Part shown: positions 27,326-38,000 of the stretch, piece by piece | How the letters are laid out: every line of letters starts with the position of its first letter | How positions within the stretch are numbered: the first letter of the stretch is position 1 | Assembly: GCA_963677245.1 (NCBI GenBank) | Contig: OY781921.1 | Span: 1,922,001 to 1,986,000 of the forward strand | Length of the DNA: 64,000 bases | Source: Saccharicrinis sp963677245 | Lineage (GTDB): Bacteria; Bacteroidota; Bacteroidia; Bacteroidales; Marinilabiliaceae | Direction: 5' to 3' | The notes under the pieces: generated by a model | What the model was told of the DNA's origin: nothing | Databases searched by the model: none | The model's input: only the letters and a program-made list of their open reading frames with translations | Program-made: the position numbers and the translations under genes

Positions 27326-28366
27326 ACCTGAGTTCGATTCTTAACTATTTTACAATCAATGAAATAAGGATACAATAATCTTTGAAATAATTGCAAATAA
27401 AAATGGATTTTACTAATTTAAAAGTCTGACAAACAAATAATTAGAAGTAAAATCCATGTATTTAAGTAAAGATAAAATTACGGAAATTTTCGTTTTAGTT
27501 GATGAATTTTGCATTGAATTTGAAAAAACAGTTACTAGGCATAGCTTGGGGAATAAACCCAAGAAAAAGCCTAGAATGAGCCATAGCGAAGTGATTACCA
27601 TAATGATTTTGTTTCATTTTGGAGCGTTTAAAAATTTAAAACATTTCTATTTGTTCTATGTAAAAGAACATTTACGGCAAGATTTTCCTAGAACCGTTTC
27701 TTACAATCGGTTTGTTGAAATACTCCAACAAACAGCCTTACCCATGACCTTGTTTCTAAAAACATGTTGCCTGGGTGAATGCACTGGAATTTCTTATGTG
27801 GACTCAACTCCTATCCGAGTTTGCAAAAACAAACGCATACCAAGACACAAGGTTTTTGAAGGCTTGGCACAAAGAGGAAAATCAACAATGGGCTACTTCT
27901 TTGGTTTTAAATTGCACTTTATCATAAATGATAAGGGAGAGATCCTAAATTTTGTAATTACTCCCGGAAATACAGACGACAGAGAGCCCCTGAAAAATCA
28001 AAAGTTTGTTGAAAAAATAAAAGGTAAACTATATGCCGATAAGGGGTATGTATCTAAAAAACTCACTGAAGTACTATTTATTGACGGACTCCACCTAATA
28101 ACTTACATTAGAAATAATATGCGTAATGTAATAATGGAAATGAAAGACAAGCTCTTGTTAAGAAAAAGGTCTGTGATAGAAACTATAAACGATGAACTTA
28201 AAAACATATGTTCTATTGAACATTCCAGACACAGGTCTTTTGAAAACTTTATTACTAATATGATTTCTGGTTTAATTGCTTATTCTTTTTTCCCAAAGAA
28301 ACCTGCTATCAAATATGATGTAATAAAAACTGATCAATTAGCTCTTTTTTAAAATCGAACTCAGGT
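27326..28366 (+). mobile_element. IS982-family insertion sequence
   Basis: A complete 1041-bp element. Terminal inverted repeats ACCTGAGTTCGATT are perfect at the two ends (27326-27339 and 28353-28366). The 5-bp TATTA is duplicated outside (27321-27325 and 28367-28371). One full-length transposase gene fills it. The frame-perfect disruption of a gene indicates a recent, simple insertion. Confidence 0.93.
27456..28352 (+). CDS. IS982-family transposase
   Basis: A 298-residue DDE transposase. Seen: N-terminal segment with KKPRMSHSEVITIMILFH, first Asp in YVDSTPIRVC, second Asp in YADKGYVSK, and Glu in RRSVIETINDELKN-like context (written here as KRSVIETINDELKN). Length and motifs match the family, and no frameshift is seen, so it is probably active. 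The stop lies at the edge of the right inverted repeat. Confidence 0.95.
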   Translation: MYLSKDKITEIFVLVDEFCIEFEKTVTRHSLGNKPKKKPRMSHSEVITIMILFHFGAFKNLKHFYLFYVKEHLRQDFPRTVSYNRFVEILQQTALPMTLFLKTCCLGECTGISYVDSTPIRVCKNKRIPRHKVFEGLAQRGKSTMGYFFGFKLHFIINDKGEILNFVITPGNTDDREPLKNQKFVEKIKGKLYADKGYVSKKLTEVLFIDGLHLITYIRNNMRNVIMEMKDKLLLRKRSVIETINDELKNICSIEHSRHRSFENFITNMISGLIAYSFFPKKPAIKYDVIKTDQLALF

Positions 28367-29141
28367 TATTACTACACTTCAGCAGGAGTGTTTTTTATTG
28401 GTATTTTGGTCGCCTTTGGATTGATTTTGTTTACCTATCAAGGTTACCCAAGGGCTGAAAAGGAAATATTGAGTGACGAAGCTATCACAACACTGGCTGC
28501 CATTTGTATTTTTATAACTGTACTTGTCCCTACGAGTTCAGAAGGAGCACTAGGACATATTTATTTTGAAGATAATTCCAATTATTTATTTGGCCATAAT
28601 AGCAAAATAAAAGGATCCATACATTTAATAAGTGCCGGTTTATTTTTGGTATTATTAGGTTATATGTGTTATGAAAAATTCACTATGAGCGAAGATATAT
28701 CTTCTGCCAGGAAATGGTTTTATAAGATTTGCGGCATTACGATTTGGAGCAGTATAGGTGCATTGATAATTATTTTTGCGATAGAAGCTCTATGTAATTT
28801 CGATTTTAATTGCTATTTCCCTGCCTACACCTTTTGGTTTGAAATGATTGCCGTATGGGCTTTTGGTATTGCATGGCTTGTTAAAGGTAAATTTGACAGA
28901 AGCATAAGCTCTATTTTGCAAAAAGATAAAACAAAATGAAGTTAAGTTAGTTAGAGAGAATAACATGTAAAAAAGCTTGATACAGACTTTACACATTCCG
29001 TTTAGTATAAAACAAAACGATTAAACAAATAAGCAAGTAAAATGAGAAATGTTTAACTACACCGATCTTCGATTCTCACGAGGAAGAAGTATTATATTTA
29101 GCGTTCCATCGAATTCATTTGAAAATTAAAACGATAATAAA

Positions 29142-30068
29142 ATGAAAGCAGTAATTTGTCCACAATATGGCCCACCGGAAGTACTGGTAATTCAAGATAT
29201 TCCAAAACCATCGCCTAAGAAAAATGAGGTATTAGTCAAGATAGTTGCTGCATCGCTAAACTCAGGAGACGCGAGAATAAGAGGTTTAAGAGTAGAAGGA
29301 TTTATGAAATTCGTAATGCGTGTGATGTTAGGATTTAGTAAGCCTCGCAAACCGGTATTAGGAACAGGATTCTCAGGAATTGTAGAACAGGTAGGAGAAG
29401 CTGTAAGGCAGTTTAAAGTGGGCGATGAAGTGTATGGTACCACCGGATTAAAACAAGGATGCCATGCCGAATATATTTGCATTCCGGAAAATAAGGTGAT
29501 TACACACAAGCCTAAGAACGCATCTTTTGAAGAAGCTATTGCCCTTCCCTTTGGTGGCCAGACGGCCATTTATTTTTTAAGAAAAGGTGGAATTACAGAA
29601 TTAACAAATGCTCAAGTCCTTATTTATGGAGCTACCGGCTCCGTTGGAACAGCTGCCGTGCAAATTGCCAAACACTATGGAGCAACGGTTACTGCAGTTT
29701 GTAGCTCAAGAGGAAAAGAGCTTACTCAACATCTTGGTGCGGATCATATCATTCTATACGATCAGGAAGATTTTACAAAAGTTTCTGAACAATATGATAT
29801 CGTTTTCGATGCCGTTGGAAAAACAAATAAAAAAGTGTGCAACCCACTTTTAAAACCCAATGGTAAGTTCTTTACGGTAGAAGGAACTGATATTTCGACT
29901 GAACGAAAAGAATACCTCGAATTCTTGCGCCAGCTATATGAAGATCAGAACTATCATGCTGTTATCGATAAAATATATCCATTGGAGCAAGCAGCAGAAG
30001 CTCATCGATATGTAGACTCCGGAAGTAAAAAAGGAAATGTAATCCTGAAAATAGCATCTTTATCCTAG
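29142..30068 (+). CDS. Zinc-independent MDR oxidoreductase, quinone-oxidoreductase type
   Basis: A 308-residue NAD(P)H-dependent enzyme of the medium-chain dehydrogenase superfamily. Seen: N-terminal catalytic GroES-like domain with LGTGFSGIVEQVG, and a Rossmann fold with YGATGSVGTAAVQIAKH. The structural and catalytic zinc Cys/His residues of alcohol dehydrogenases are absent, as in quinone reductases. It probably reduces quinones or reactive carbonyls in the cytoplasm. It is a single gene, preceded by 200 bp without a clear promoter. Confidence 0.9.
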   Translation: MKAVICPQYGPPEVLVIQDIPKPSPKKNEVLVKIVAASLNSGDARIRGLRVEGFMKFVMRVMLGFSKPRKPVLGTGFSGIVEQVGEAVRQFKVGDEVYGTTGLKQGCHAEYICIPENKVITHKPKNASFEEAIALPFGGQTAIYFLRKGGITELTNAQVLIYGATGSVGTAAVQIAKHYGATVTAVCSSRGKELTQHLGADHIILYDQEDFTKVSEQYDIVFDAVGKTNKKVCNPLLKPNGKFFTVEGTDISTERKEYLEFLRQLYEDQNYHAVIDKIYPLEQAAEAHRYVDSGSKKGNVILKIASLS

Positions 30069-30204
30069 AAAATTAATCTGATCGCACTAAGAAAAACATT
30101 CACTTGTAATCATATTATATCAATTACAAAAATCTATCTCAGACACCTTGCTCTAAGACCAAATCAATTTAACAAATTCAATTTTACAATTTCGTCACAA
30201 TTAA

Positions 30205-30234
30205 TTTGAGCTCCCTAATAATTATATATATTTG
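30205..30234 (+). promoter_or_regulatory. Bacteroidota-type promoter
   Basis: TTTG at 30205-30208 and TATATTTG at 30227-30234, 18 bp apart, match the Bacteroidota sigma consensus. Transcription should begin near 30241. This decides the start of the next gene in favour of the ATG at 30298 over the TTG at 30232. Confidence 0.7.
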
Positions 30235-30297
30235 CCCACTATTATATTAACAATAGAATTTACCATTCCGATAGAAAGCATAAAGAAATTGCCCAAC

Positions 30298-30990
30298 ATG
30301 AGATACTTTTTTTTACTCCTTTTTTCAGTTACCCTATCTTGTTATTCTCAAAACAAACCAATTGAAATTGTATTACAAACTGATAGCATAATAAAGACAG
30401 AATGGATTCAACTGCGTTACTTCCCATTTCTTCAACGCCCATTTATTAGAATTGATAATCCCATGGGACAGAAAATTAAAATAAAAAACATTAAAAGCTA
30501 TAAAGGCTACGATCAGCATAATAATTACAGACAACTTGATATTATAGACCTTCAGTCACAGAAGAAATACTCTTTTACAGAAAGGTGTTTTAGAGTTGAA
30601 ACCTCAAACGAAATAAAAATATACCACAATCAGCATACTTTTGGTATTGGAGACAGGTATGGAAAAATCCAAAATACGAAGTATAGTATCAACAATAGCA
30701 GAGCTAAAAAATTAAATTTAAAAAATGTAAAAGCGGATATCATTGAAATTGATGGCACATACACTAAGCTTAAAAAAGTAAATCAATTAAAGGCTCTTCA
30801 ATATATTTCTTTTGGTATAGGAGTCGCGCTCATTTCAGATGTATTATTAAATAATTGGAATCCTAATCATCAAAAATATACCAATCGGCGATCAACCATC
30901 AATTTAATTGCTAGTGGTGTATTTCTAACATTTCCATTTACGCTTGAAAAACCAAAACAACAGCAACTAATAAAAGCATTGAAAAACTAA
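30298..30990 (+). CDS. Orphan secreted protein with C-terminal hydrophobic segment
   Basis: A 230-residue protein with signal peptide (FSVTLSCYSQNK, possibly a lipoprotein). It is basic, with a beta-rich middle, and has two hydrophobic stretches near the C-terminus (YISFGIGVALISDVLL; INLIASGVFLTF) that may be membrane segments. No family recognised. It is followed after 49 bp by a beta-barrel gene and may be co-transcribed with it. Confidence 0.65.
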   Translation: MRYFFLLLFSVTLSCYSQNKPIEIVLQTDSIIKTEWIQLRYFPFLQRPFIRIDNPMGQKIKIKNIKSYKGYDQHNNYRQLDIIDLQSQKKYSFTERCFRVETSNEIKIYHNQHTFGIGDRYGKIQNTKYSINNSRAKKLNLKNVKADIIEIDGTYTKLKKVNQLKALQYISFGIGVALISDVLLNNWNPNHQKYTNRRSTINLIASGVFLTFPFTLEKPKQQQLIKALKN

Positions 30991-31039
30991 GAATATGACT
31001 AGTAATAAGTATGTCTGAGTTTAAAAACAACATTTAAAC

Positions 31040-31675
31040 ATGAAATTAAAACTAATATTCTTTGGTCTTCTTGTAACTTCGCTTTCATACTCCCAAACGT
31101 TCTTTACAAATATAGATTATGAGTCAATCACCTCATTTCGGAGTTATAAACCTTCAATTGGAACTGTTGATTATGGATTTTCTGTATTAGTCAGTGAATA
31201 CTTTGCCTTCAATAATCATGTTGCCGTTGGACTGGGTGTTGGATATTCTTCAGCACCCTATGAAAACACCGATAATTTAAATGCGCCATATTCTACCTAT
31301 AAAACAACCATTGAACTTGAGACTATTAAATTGCCTGTAATTTTAAGGTATGAGACAAAGAATTACTGGATTGCAGAAGTATCTGGCGGAGTATTATTCG
31401 GATTAAATTCCAGAGTTAAGAATACCTTGAGCTTTTTAGATGGATCTATAGCCAATGAGATCAAAAGCGAATTAGAGAATGTGAATTTTGGATTCTCTGA
31501 ATTTAATTTCGGTAAAGGATTCTCAATTGGAACTTGGTGGTTTAGTTTTAGACTATACTATCTAATGGCATTAAATAGTCATACATACCAAGATTTAAAT
31601 TCTTCGGTTTATATTAATGATGATTACACTTTATGCCCACGTCAATCTGGATTTAAAATAGGAATAGAGCTTTAA
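31040..31675 (+). CDS. Outer-membrane beta-barrel protein
   Basis: A 211-residue protein with signal peptide (LLVTSLSYSQT) and alternating amphipathic strands with glycine and aromatic residues (AVGLGVGYSSAP, IAEVSGGVLFGLN, FSFRLYYLMAL), as in the OMP_b-brl_2/porin-like family of Bacteroidota. It probably forms an 8-stranded outer-membrane barrel. The gene precedes the nitrilase gene by 24 bp. Confidence 0.75.
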   Translation: MKLKLIFFGLLVTSLSYSQTFFTNIDYESITSFRSYKPSIGTVDYGFSVLVSEYFAFNNHVAVGLGVGYSSAPYENTDNLNAPYSTYKTTIELETIKLPVILRYETKNYWIAEVSGGVLFGLNSRVKNTLSFLDGSIANEIKSELENVNFGFSEFNFGKGFSIGTWWFSFRLYYLMALNSHTYQDLNSSVYINDDYTLCPRQSGFKIGIEL

Positions 31676-31699
31676 TAAATTCAACTTAAACACCTAAAA

Positions 31700-32434
31700 A
31701 TGAGAATAGCCATTGCACAAATAGAAGCCATAAAAGGCAATATTGAGAAAAATATAGAGAATCACGCTAAATGGATTAAGCAAGCCATTCTGAACAAAGC
31801 AGATATGGTGGTTTTTCCTGAGTTATCTTTAACCGGTTACGAACCTGATTTAGCAGAAGATTTAGCCTCTAATCAGGATGATGACCGCTTAGATGAAATG
31901 CAACGATTAAGTGATGCTAACAAGATCTCAATTGGTGTTGGAATGCCAACCTCAAAGGATGGAAATGTATTTGTGAGTATGATTATTTTTCAAGCTCATC
32001 AGGAACGCATCACCTACTCAAAGCAATATTTATATCCACCCGAAAAATCCATTTTTACTGCGGGAAAACAATCTTTGCTGCTTCATATGGATACAGAAGT
32101 GATTTCCCCAGCTATATGTTACAAAGCTTCAACCGAAGCACATGTCGAATATGCGAGCCAGAACAATGCCACTATTTATATAGCCAGCGTACTCAGTTCG
32201 GTTAATGGGATTAAGGATGAACTTGAAAAACTGGCAGGCATTGCAAAGCATAAAAACATGGTGACATTTATGGCTAATTATGTTGGAAAATCTGGTGGCT
32301 ATGAATGCGCAGGAAAATCATCTGTCTGGAATGAAAAAGGAGAACTATTGGGACAACTCGATGGTAAAAACGAGGGGATCATTATTTTTGACACACAAAC
32401 TAAAGAAATATCATCGGTTTCAAATACGCTGTAA
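31700..32434 (+). CDS. Carbon-nitrogen hydrolase (nitrilase superfamily amidase)
   Basis: A 244-residue cytoplasmic amidase-fold enzyme. The catalytic triad is visible: Glu41 in VFPELSLTGYEP, Lys in the YSKQYLYPPEK region, and Cys in SPAICYKAST. It should hydrolyse an amide in a small molecule; the exact substrate is open. It lies at the end of a plus-strand run with the beta-barrel gene and converges with the GH115 gene. Confidence 0.88.
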   Translation: MRIAIAQIEAIKGNIEKNIENHAKWIKQAILNKADMVVFPELSLTGYEPDLAEDLASNQDDDRLDEMQRLSDANKISIGVGMPTSKDGNVFVSMIIFQAHQERITYSKQYLYPPEKSIFTAGKQSLLLHMDTEVISPAICYKASTEAHVEYASQNNATIYIASVLSSVNGIKDELEKLAGIAKHKNMVTFMANYVGKSGGYECAGKSSVWNEKGELLGQLDGKNEGIIIFDTQTKEISSVSNTL

Positions 32435-32496
32435 TAATGGAGAACATCTGAAAAAAGATACTTCCCTTTTACGCAAAGGCAAAAGGGAAGATTAGT

Positions 32497-34983
32497 TTAT
32501 TTCTTCATTTCATAATACGGTGCATAAGCTTTTGGCTGTATGGCAATCTGATCGATAACAATACCCGTTTGGTTGACAGCTAAAGTCAATACATGATTAC
32601 CTGATTCTTTGATATCTACTTTGTATCGTATTTCTTTCGCATTTCTTAGAACATTCTCTTTCCATTCCCTGCTTCTACCTTTGGTGTTCAACTCAAAATC
32701 CTTAGCATTCTCTTTATCCACACTCACCTTTAATTGGTGGTCGTAGTTATTAGAATGCGTAGGCAAACAATGTATCACCACTTCATATTCACCAGCTTCC
32801 TCAATCTCAAAATTATAATTCACCGCCGGCATCTCTTCTTTGAAATAGCTTTGTTTAAATGGATATAAGGTAAGCGCAGCATCACTATATCCTAAACCTT
32901 CAACCGACTGCCACTTATATTCTCCTGCTCCATTTGCTTCAGCAAAATCATTTGCCTGAATAAAAATTGGATCTGGTAAATTTGTATCTACCTCCTCCTT
33001 TGTCGTTGTATTTTCCATTAAATGAAATTCCGGCATTTGATATACAGCCAGATTTCGAGGTTTGCAATCCATCATTCCTTCCCACTTTCCCTTACTTATT
33101 TTTTCATTGTACATGGCGGTAATAATCTGAATACCCTGGTGTGCTTCTTCCACATCCATAATGTATTCACTTTTATCTTCAGGATTGTCTGCTTCCAATG
33201 CTAACTGTGCATACAAAAACTTCGCATTCATCCAGGATGCACCTTTAACAGGGTATTCAACCAACTGAAAATAAGCATCCATTAAAGGCGACTTAATATC
33301 TTCTTTGAGTTCTTTTACCTTTATAACCAATTGATGATAGGCGTCTATTCTTCTTTGCAACTCATTATCATTGGCAAATTGATTAAACGCTGATTCTCTG
33401 GTTGGTGTAGAAGGTTCTGTTTGGCTCCATCCCATATACTCCGGTTTTCTGATAAATGCCAATCGATAATACTCATTCATAATATTTCCGATTACAGCAC
33501 CTGCTTTAGCTCCAAATTCACGACTATAAAAAGCCTTTTGATGCGCTTTGATGGCATTGGCTTTTATCGAATGAATATCCCAGGCTAAATCCATAAAAAA
33601 CTCCATATTATACTCCGCCGGTTTTATATCACCTACATTGGCAATCCAAATCTGATCGGCTCCATTTTCATAGGCTCTGGTCATCTCATACCAAATTAAT
33701 CCGGGTTGGGTAGTACTCAACCATAAATAATCATGCGGACGTCCCCAATAACTTAAATGATAATAAACACCAGATCCTCCACTACGCTTTTGTTCTTCTT
33801 CATTACTCAACCTTCGAATGTATCCGTAATTATCATCACACCACATCAAACTCACATCTTCCGGAACCTGAAGTCCGGCGTTATATAAATCCAACACCTC
33901 TTTATAAGGAACCAAAACCTGTGGTATTTCTGATGCTTCCTTTTTAAAGGTAGAAGCCAGCATTTCTCTTTGATCCTGCATAATAGTATGCATAATATCT
34001 ACCATCTCCTCTTTACTCGAAGCACCTTCCATCTTAGAATCATGCACTCCTCTCATACCAATGGTAAACAAACAATCATTGCCGGTTTCGCTTAACTCTG
34101 TAACACGTTCCTGCCAGTAATCTTTTACCTGATCACTATTGATAAAATAATTAAAAGCTCCCCTTTCCTTATGATTCCATTCCCTTACATTGTTACGCAA
34201 CATTGGTTCGGCATGACTAGTACCTAAAACTATTTTGTATTTCTGAGCCATTTCTTTATTGCCCTCAATGGTAAAAAACGGCTGAGTACTTTTATGCATA
34301 GCCGGCCATATGGTATTGGCCTTTAAACGCAACATCAATTGAAATATCTTTTCATAAGTTTTTGGACCGATATCTCCTACTTGCGGCTCAAAGGTTTTTG
34401 CTGCCCATGGTTGTAATCCCCAATCTTCATCATTTAAAAAAATACCTCTGAATTTAACCGATGGCGATTCAACAATTCCTCCCTGCGGTAAATCCAGCAC
34501 CAACTCCTTTTTAACTTGTGGATGCACATCTGCCCACCATTTCCAAGGCGATACCCCTAAACGCTCTGCTACATCGAAAATTCCATATACAGCTCCGCGA
34601 ATATCACTTCCTGCAATAAGCAGTTTATCCGATACTTTTTGAACAGAGAAGCATTCCCATTTTCCTTCAATCTCCTTTAACTGAGATGAGAACTGCTGTT
34701 GTAGAAGAGCTGAATTAACTGTACCTATGTAGATACCAGCATTCTCTGCTGAATTAGAGGCATTTATCTCGACATGAACTTTTCTTCCGGTAAGTACTTC
34801 CAAATCGCTGGCAAAATCTTTCCCTGCCCATTTGATAAGTTCATCTTCATCCTGATGAATATAAATTTGAATGGGCGAGTTTTCTTCTTTTGAAAATGAG
34901 TATTGTTGACCTTCCTTATTTGTACACGAAGCAAAAACCAGGCATACAATAAGTAATAATAATTTTGTAGTAGACTTAATCAT
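32497..34983 (-). CDS. GH115 alpha-glucuronidase, lipoprotein
   Basis: An 828-residue lipoprotein (LVFASCTNKEG) of family GH115, which removes glucuronic or 4-O-methylglucuronic acid from xylan or related chains. Seen: KFRGIFLNDEDWGLQPWA, LKANTIWPAMHKSTQPFF, VLGTSHAEPMLRNN, MWCDDNYGYIRR and YYHLSYWGRPHDYLWL, all family blocks. A C-terminal beta-sandwich (about 680-820) completes the normal length. It lies 114 bp downstream of the HTCS gene on the same strand and is probably controlled by it. Confidence 0.93.
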   Translation of the reverse strand: MIKSTTKLLLLIVCLVFASCTNKEGQQYSFSKEENSPIQIYIHQDEDELIKWAGKDFASDLEVLTGRKVHVEINASNSAENAGIYIGTVNSALLQQQFSSQLKEIEGKWECFSVQKVSDKLLIAGSDIRGAVYGIFDVAERLGVSPWKWWADVHPQVKKELVLDLPQGGIVESPSVKFRGIFLNDEDWGLQPWAAKTFEPQVGDIGPKTYEKIFQLMLRLKANTIWPAMHKSTQPFFTIEGNKEMAQKYKIVLGTSHAEPMLRNNVREWNHKERGAFNYFINSDQVKDYWQERVTELSETGNDCLFTIGMRGVHDSKMEGASSKEEMVDIMHTIMQDQREMLASTFKKEASEIPQVLVPYKEVLDLYNAGLQVPEDVSLMWCDDNYGYIRRLSNEEEQKRSGGSGVYYHLSYWGRPHDYLWLSTTQPGLIWYEMTRAYENGADQIWIANVGDIKPAEYNMEFFMDLAWDIHSIKANAIKAHQKAFYSREFGAKAGAVIGNIMNEYYRLAFIRKPEYMGWSQTEPSTPTRESAFNQFANDNELQRRIDAYHQLVIKVKELKEDIKSPLMDAYFQLVEYPVKGASWMNAKFLYAQLALEADNPEDKSEYIMDVEEAHQGIQIITAMYNEKISKGKWEGMMDCKPRNLAVYQMPEFHLMENTTTKEEVDTNLPDPIFIQANDFAEANGAGEYKWQSVEGLGYSDAALTLYPFKQSYFKEEMPAVNYNFEIEEAGEYEVVIHCLPTHSNNYDHQLKVSVDKENAKDFELNTKGRSREWKENVLRNAKEIRYKVDIKESGNHVLTLAVNQTGIVIDQIAIQPKAYAPYYEMKK

Positions 34984-35097
34984 TGATATAACTATTGGTT
35001 AGCATATAAAGAAGAAACTATCTACTTCTTAAATTGAAAACAGATAGATTCTTGAGGATTTTTATATTATAATCATTCAAACGCTATTTAACCGGAA

Positions 35098-38000
35098 CTA
35101 CTTTGATTCTACTGAATTTGAGGTATCTACACCATATTTAGAAGGTGCACATCCAAACTGTGCCTTGAAACACTTACTAAAATAGAATGGATCTTCGATT
35201 CCTACTTTCCAGGATACCTCAGATACATTATACTTGTCTTCCAATAGTAATTCAGCAGCTCGCTTCATTCTCTTTATTTTAATCAGTTCATTTGGAGAAT
35301 AGCCAGTTAAACCTTTTACTTTTTTATAAAAGATAGTTCTGGACAATTTTGCTTTCTGTGTAAACTGAGCCACCGTAAATTCCGGATCTGATAAGTTTTC
35401 ATCCACAATGGTATTTATCAAATCATAGAATTGCTGATCTTTGTCTGCCTCACTCACAATGGCTTTCTTAACACTAATATCAATTGAAAAACGCTTTTTA
35501 AGCTTCTCTCTTTGCTCAATTAAAGCATAAGCTCTCGATAAAAGATATTTAAGACTGAAAGGCTTCATGATATACTCATCTGCGCCGCTTTCACTACCCT
35601 GTAATTTTATTGTTTCTGAAGATAAGGCGGTTAAAAGAATAACGGGTATATGACTGGTTTCAAAGTCTTCCTTCAACTTCTTCGTTAATTGTAAGCCATC
35701 CATTTCCGGCATCTTCACATCACAAATAATCAGGGTAGGATTTATAGAAATAGCTTTTTCTAATCCTTCTTTTCCATCGGCAGCCACTTCCACCTGGAAA
35801 TGATGCTTTAACTCTTCACTTAAATATTGTCTGATATCATAATTATCATCAATGACCAGAACTTTATAATTGCTCGGATTGGCCGGACGTTTAACGGCAT
35901 GATCTTCGTTGTAAGCTACCTCTTTATTATCACTTTCTTCGTTACTATCCAAAAAGTTAGCATCTCCATATATTTCAGGATCAACTGGTAGTTCGATAGT
36001 AAATATAGAACCACCTTCGGGATTGGAAGCATAAGAAACTTGTCCTTTATGCGCTTCTATAAACTCTTTTACTAACTCCAAACCTATTCCGGTTCCTTCC
36101 GCAGATGGATTCAATTTCATAAATCGACTAAAAAGGAGTTCCTGTTTATCTTTTGGTACACCAACACCTGTATCGGCCACTTGAATCACACACTTGTTAT
36201 TTCCCTCATCTTTTGAAAGCCTAACAATAATTTTCCCATCTGCCGGCGTAAATTTAAATGCATTTGACAGCAGGTTAAACAGAATCTTCTCAACCTTATT
36301 ACGATCAATATATACATCCCACTTTTCGTGAATACCATCAAATTGGTAATCAATATTCTTTTGAAAGGCAATCTCCTTAAAAGTATAGAAAGCATTTAGG
36401 GTAAAATCACTGATATCTGTTTTTTCAAGATTAAGCGTTAATACATTGTTTTGCAACTTCCTGAACTCCAACAACTGGTCAATTAACCTCGACATTTGTT
36501 GTGTATTCCTATTCAGTAGATTTACATTCTTGGAAACCTCATCCGGAAGATTCTCAATATCATTCATGCGCTCAATAGAACCTTTAATTAAGGTTAATGG
36601 TGTTCTGAACTCATGCGATATATTTGTAAAAAAGCGCAACTTATAGTCGGTCAATTGCTTTTCCATCTTAACGGCATTATTCAACCCATTCATTTTTATA
36701 AATATTCTGAATATGATATATGCAATAACCGACATAATTAGGATATAAGCAGCAATGGCGTATTTAGATTTCCAGAAAGGAGGTAAAATGGTGATTTTAC
36801 ATGTGGTTATTTCATTATTCCATTGCCCATCAGCATTAGCTCCTCTTACTTTAAATTCGTATTGACCTGGAACCATATTTTTATAGGTTGCCCAGTTGTT
36901 CTTACTTGGGGTACTCCAGTATTGATCGTAAGGTTCTAGATTATAGGAATACTTATTTGCAGAAGGATCTGTTAAATCAAGGCAGGCAAAGTTCAGTGTA
37001 AAGGTATTTTGATCATAAGGCAAGACCACTTCTTTAACTTTACCTATAGATGCAATTAATAACGAGTTTTTAGTGCCTGTTTCAAGGCGCTGGTCGAAAA
37101 CCAACATATCTGTTAACTCCACTTTAGGCACTTCGGCATTAGCCACAAAACTGGACGGATTAAACACCAATAGTCCTTGCAGTGTACCCCAAAGCATTTC
37201 TCCATTATCTTTGAGTAAGCTGGCATTTTCATTATAATAGTTTCCATAGGAACTGTTAGAAAACAGATAGTTTACAAAGGTATTTCTTTCCTCATCAAAA
37301 TGTGAAAGACCACTCTCTGAACTTACCCACAGTACACTATCCTTACTTTCCATGATGGCAGCAATAATATTAGAAGGTAAGCCGTCTTCTTTGGTATATT
37401 TTATAAATGCACCTTGCTTATCCTCACTGCTTTTATCAAACAAATTAATTCCTCCACCGGCAGTTCCTACCCACAATCGCTTTTTACTATCCTCATATAG
37501 TGCTTTTATATCGTTACTGTTAAGTCCGGCAGAATGACCAAGATTATATGAATATAAAGTATATGCAGATGAATTATTGACAAAATCATCTGGTTTAAAA
37601 CAGATTAAACCATCATAGCTCCCTGCCCACATTAAGCCGTCACTATCCTGCAGCAGACATCGTATATAACTTATATTTCCCTGATCATCGAAAAAATGTT
37701 TAAAGTAAAATTGACCTTTACGCTCACTAATTAAATCCATTCCTCCTCCAAAGGAAGCTACCCACATGTGTCCTTCTTGATCCTGAATAATATCGAAAAT
37801 AGAATTATTACATAAACTTTCCTCATCTTCAATTGCTTCTAGATGATGCAATTCTTCATAATTAGTCCGATCAAAAATGTAAATCCCATTTCCCTTCGTT
37901 CCTACCCAGACTCGACCTTTATCATCTTCCTCAATCGTATACGGATTAATTCCTTTTTTAATTCGTTGCTTAAGTTCCAATTGATTATTGTACAGATACA

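Larger units (their letters stand above)
27207..28939 (+). pseudogene. Membrane-protein gene split by an IS982 element
   Basis: The 5' part starts at 27207 (MELDNSQYRLRKAIGI) and is cut after 40 codons; the 3' part resumes at 28372 and ends at 28939. Removing the IS and one 5-bp target copy restores one frame of about 229 residues, with the join reading SMSHYYYTSAGVFFIG. The intact protein would have about six transmembrane helices, near residues 13-27, 44-62, 83-100, 130-150, 165-190 and 205-222. I do not recognise the family. The remaining 3' frame could start at a GTG (28388), but loss of the first helix makes function doubtful. Confidence 0.9.
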
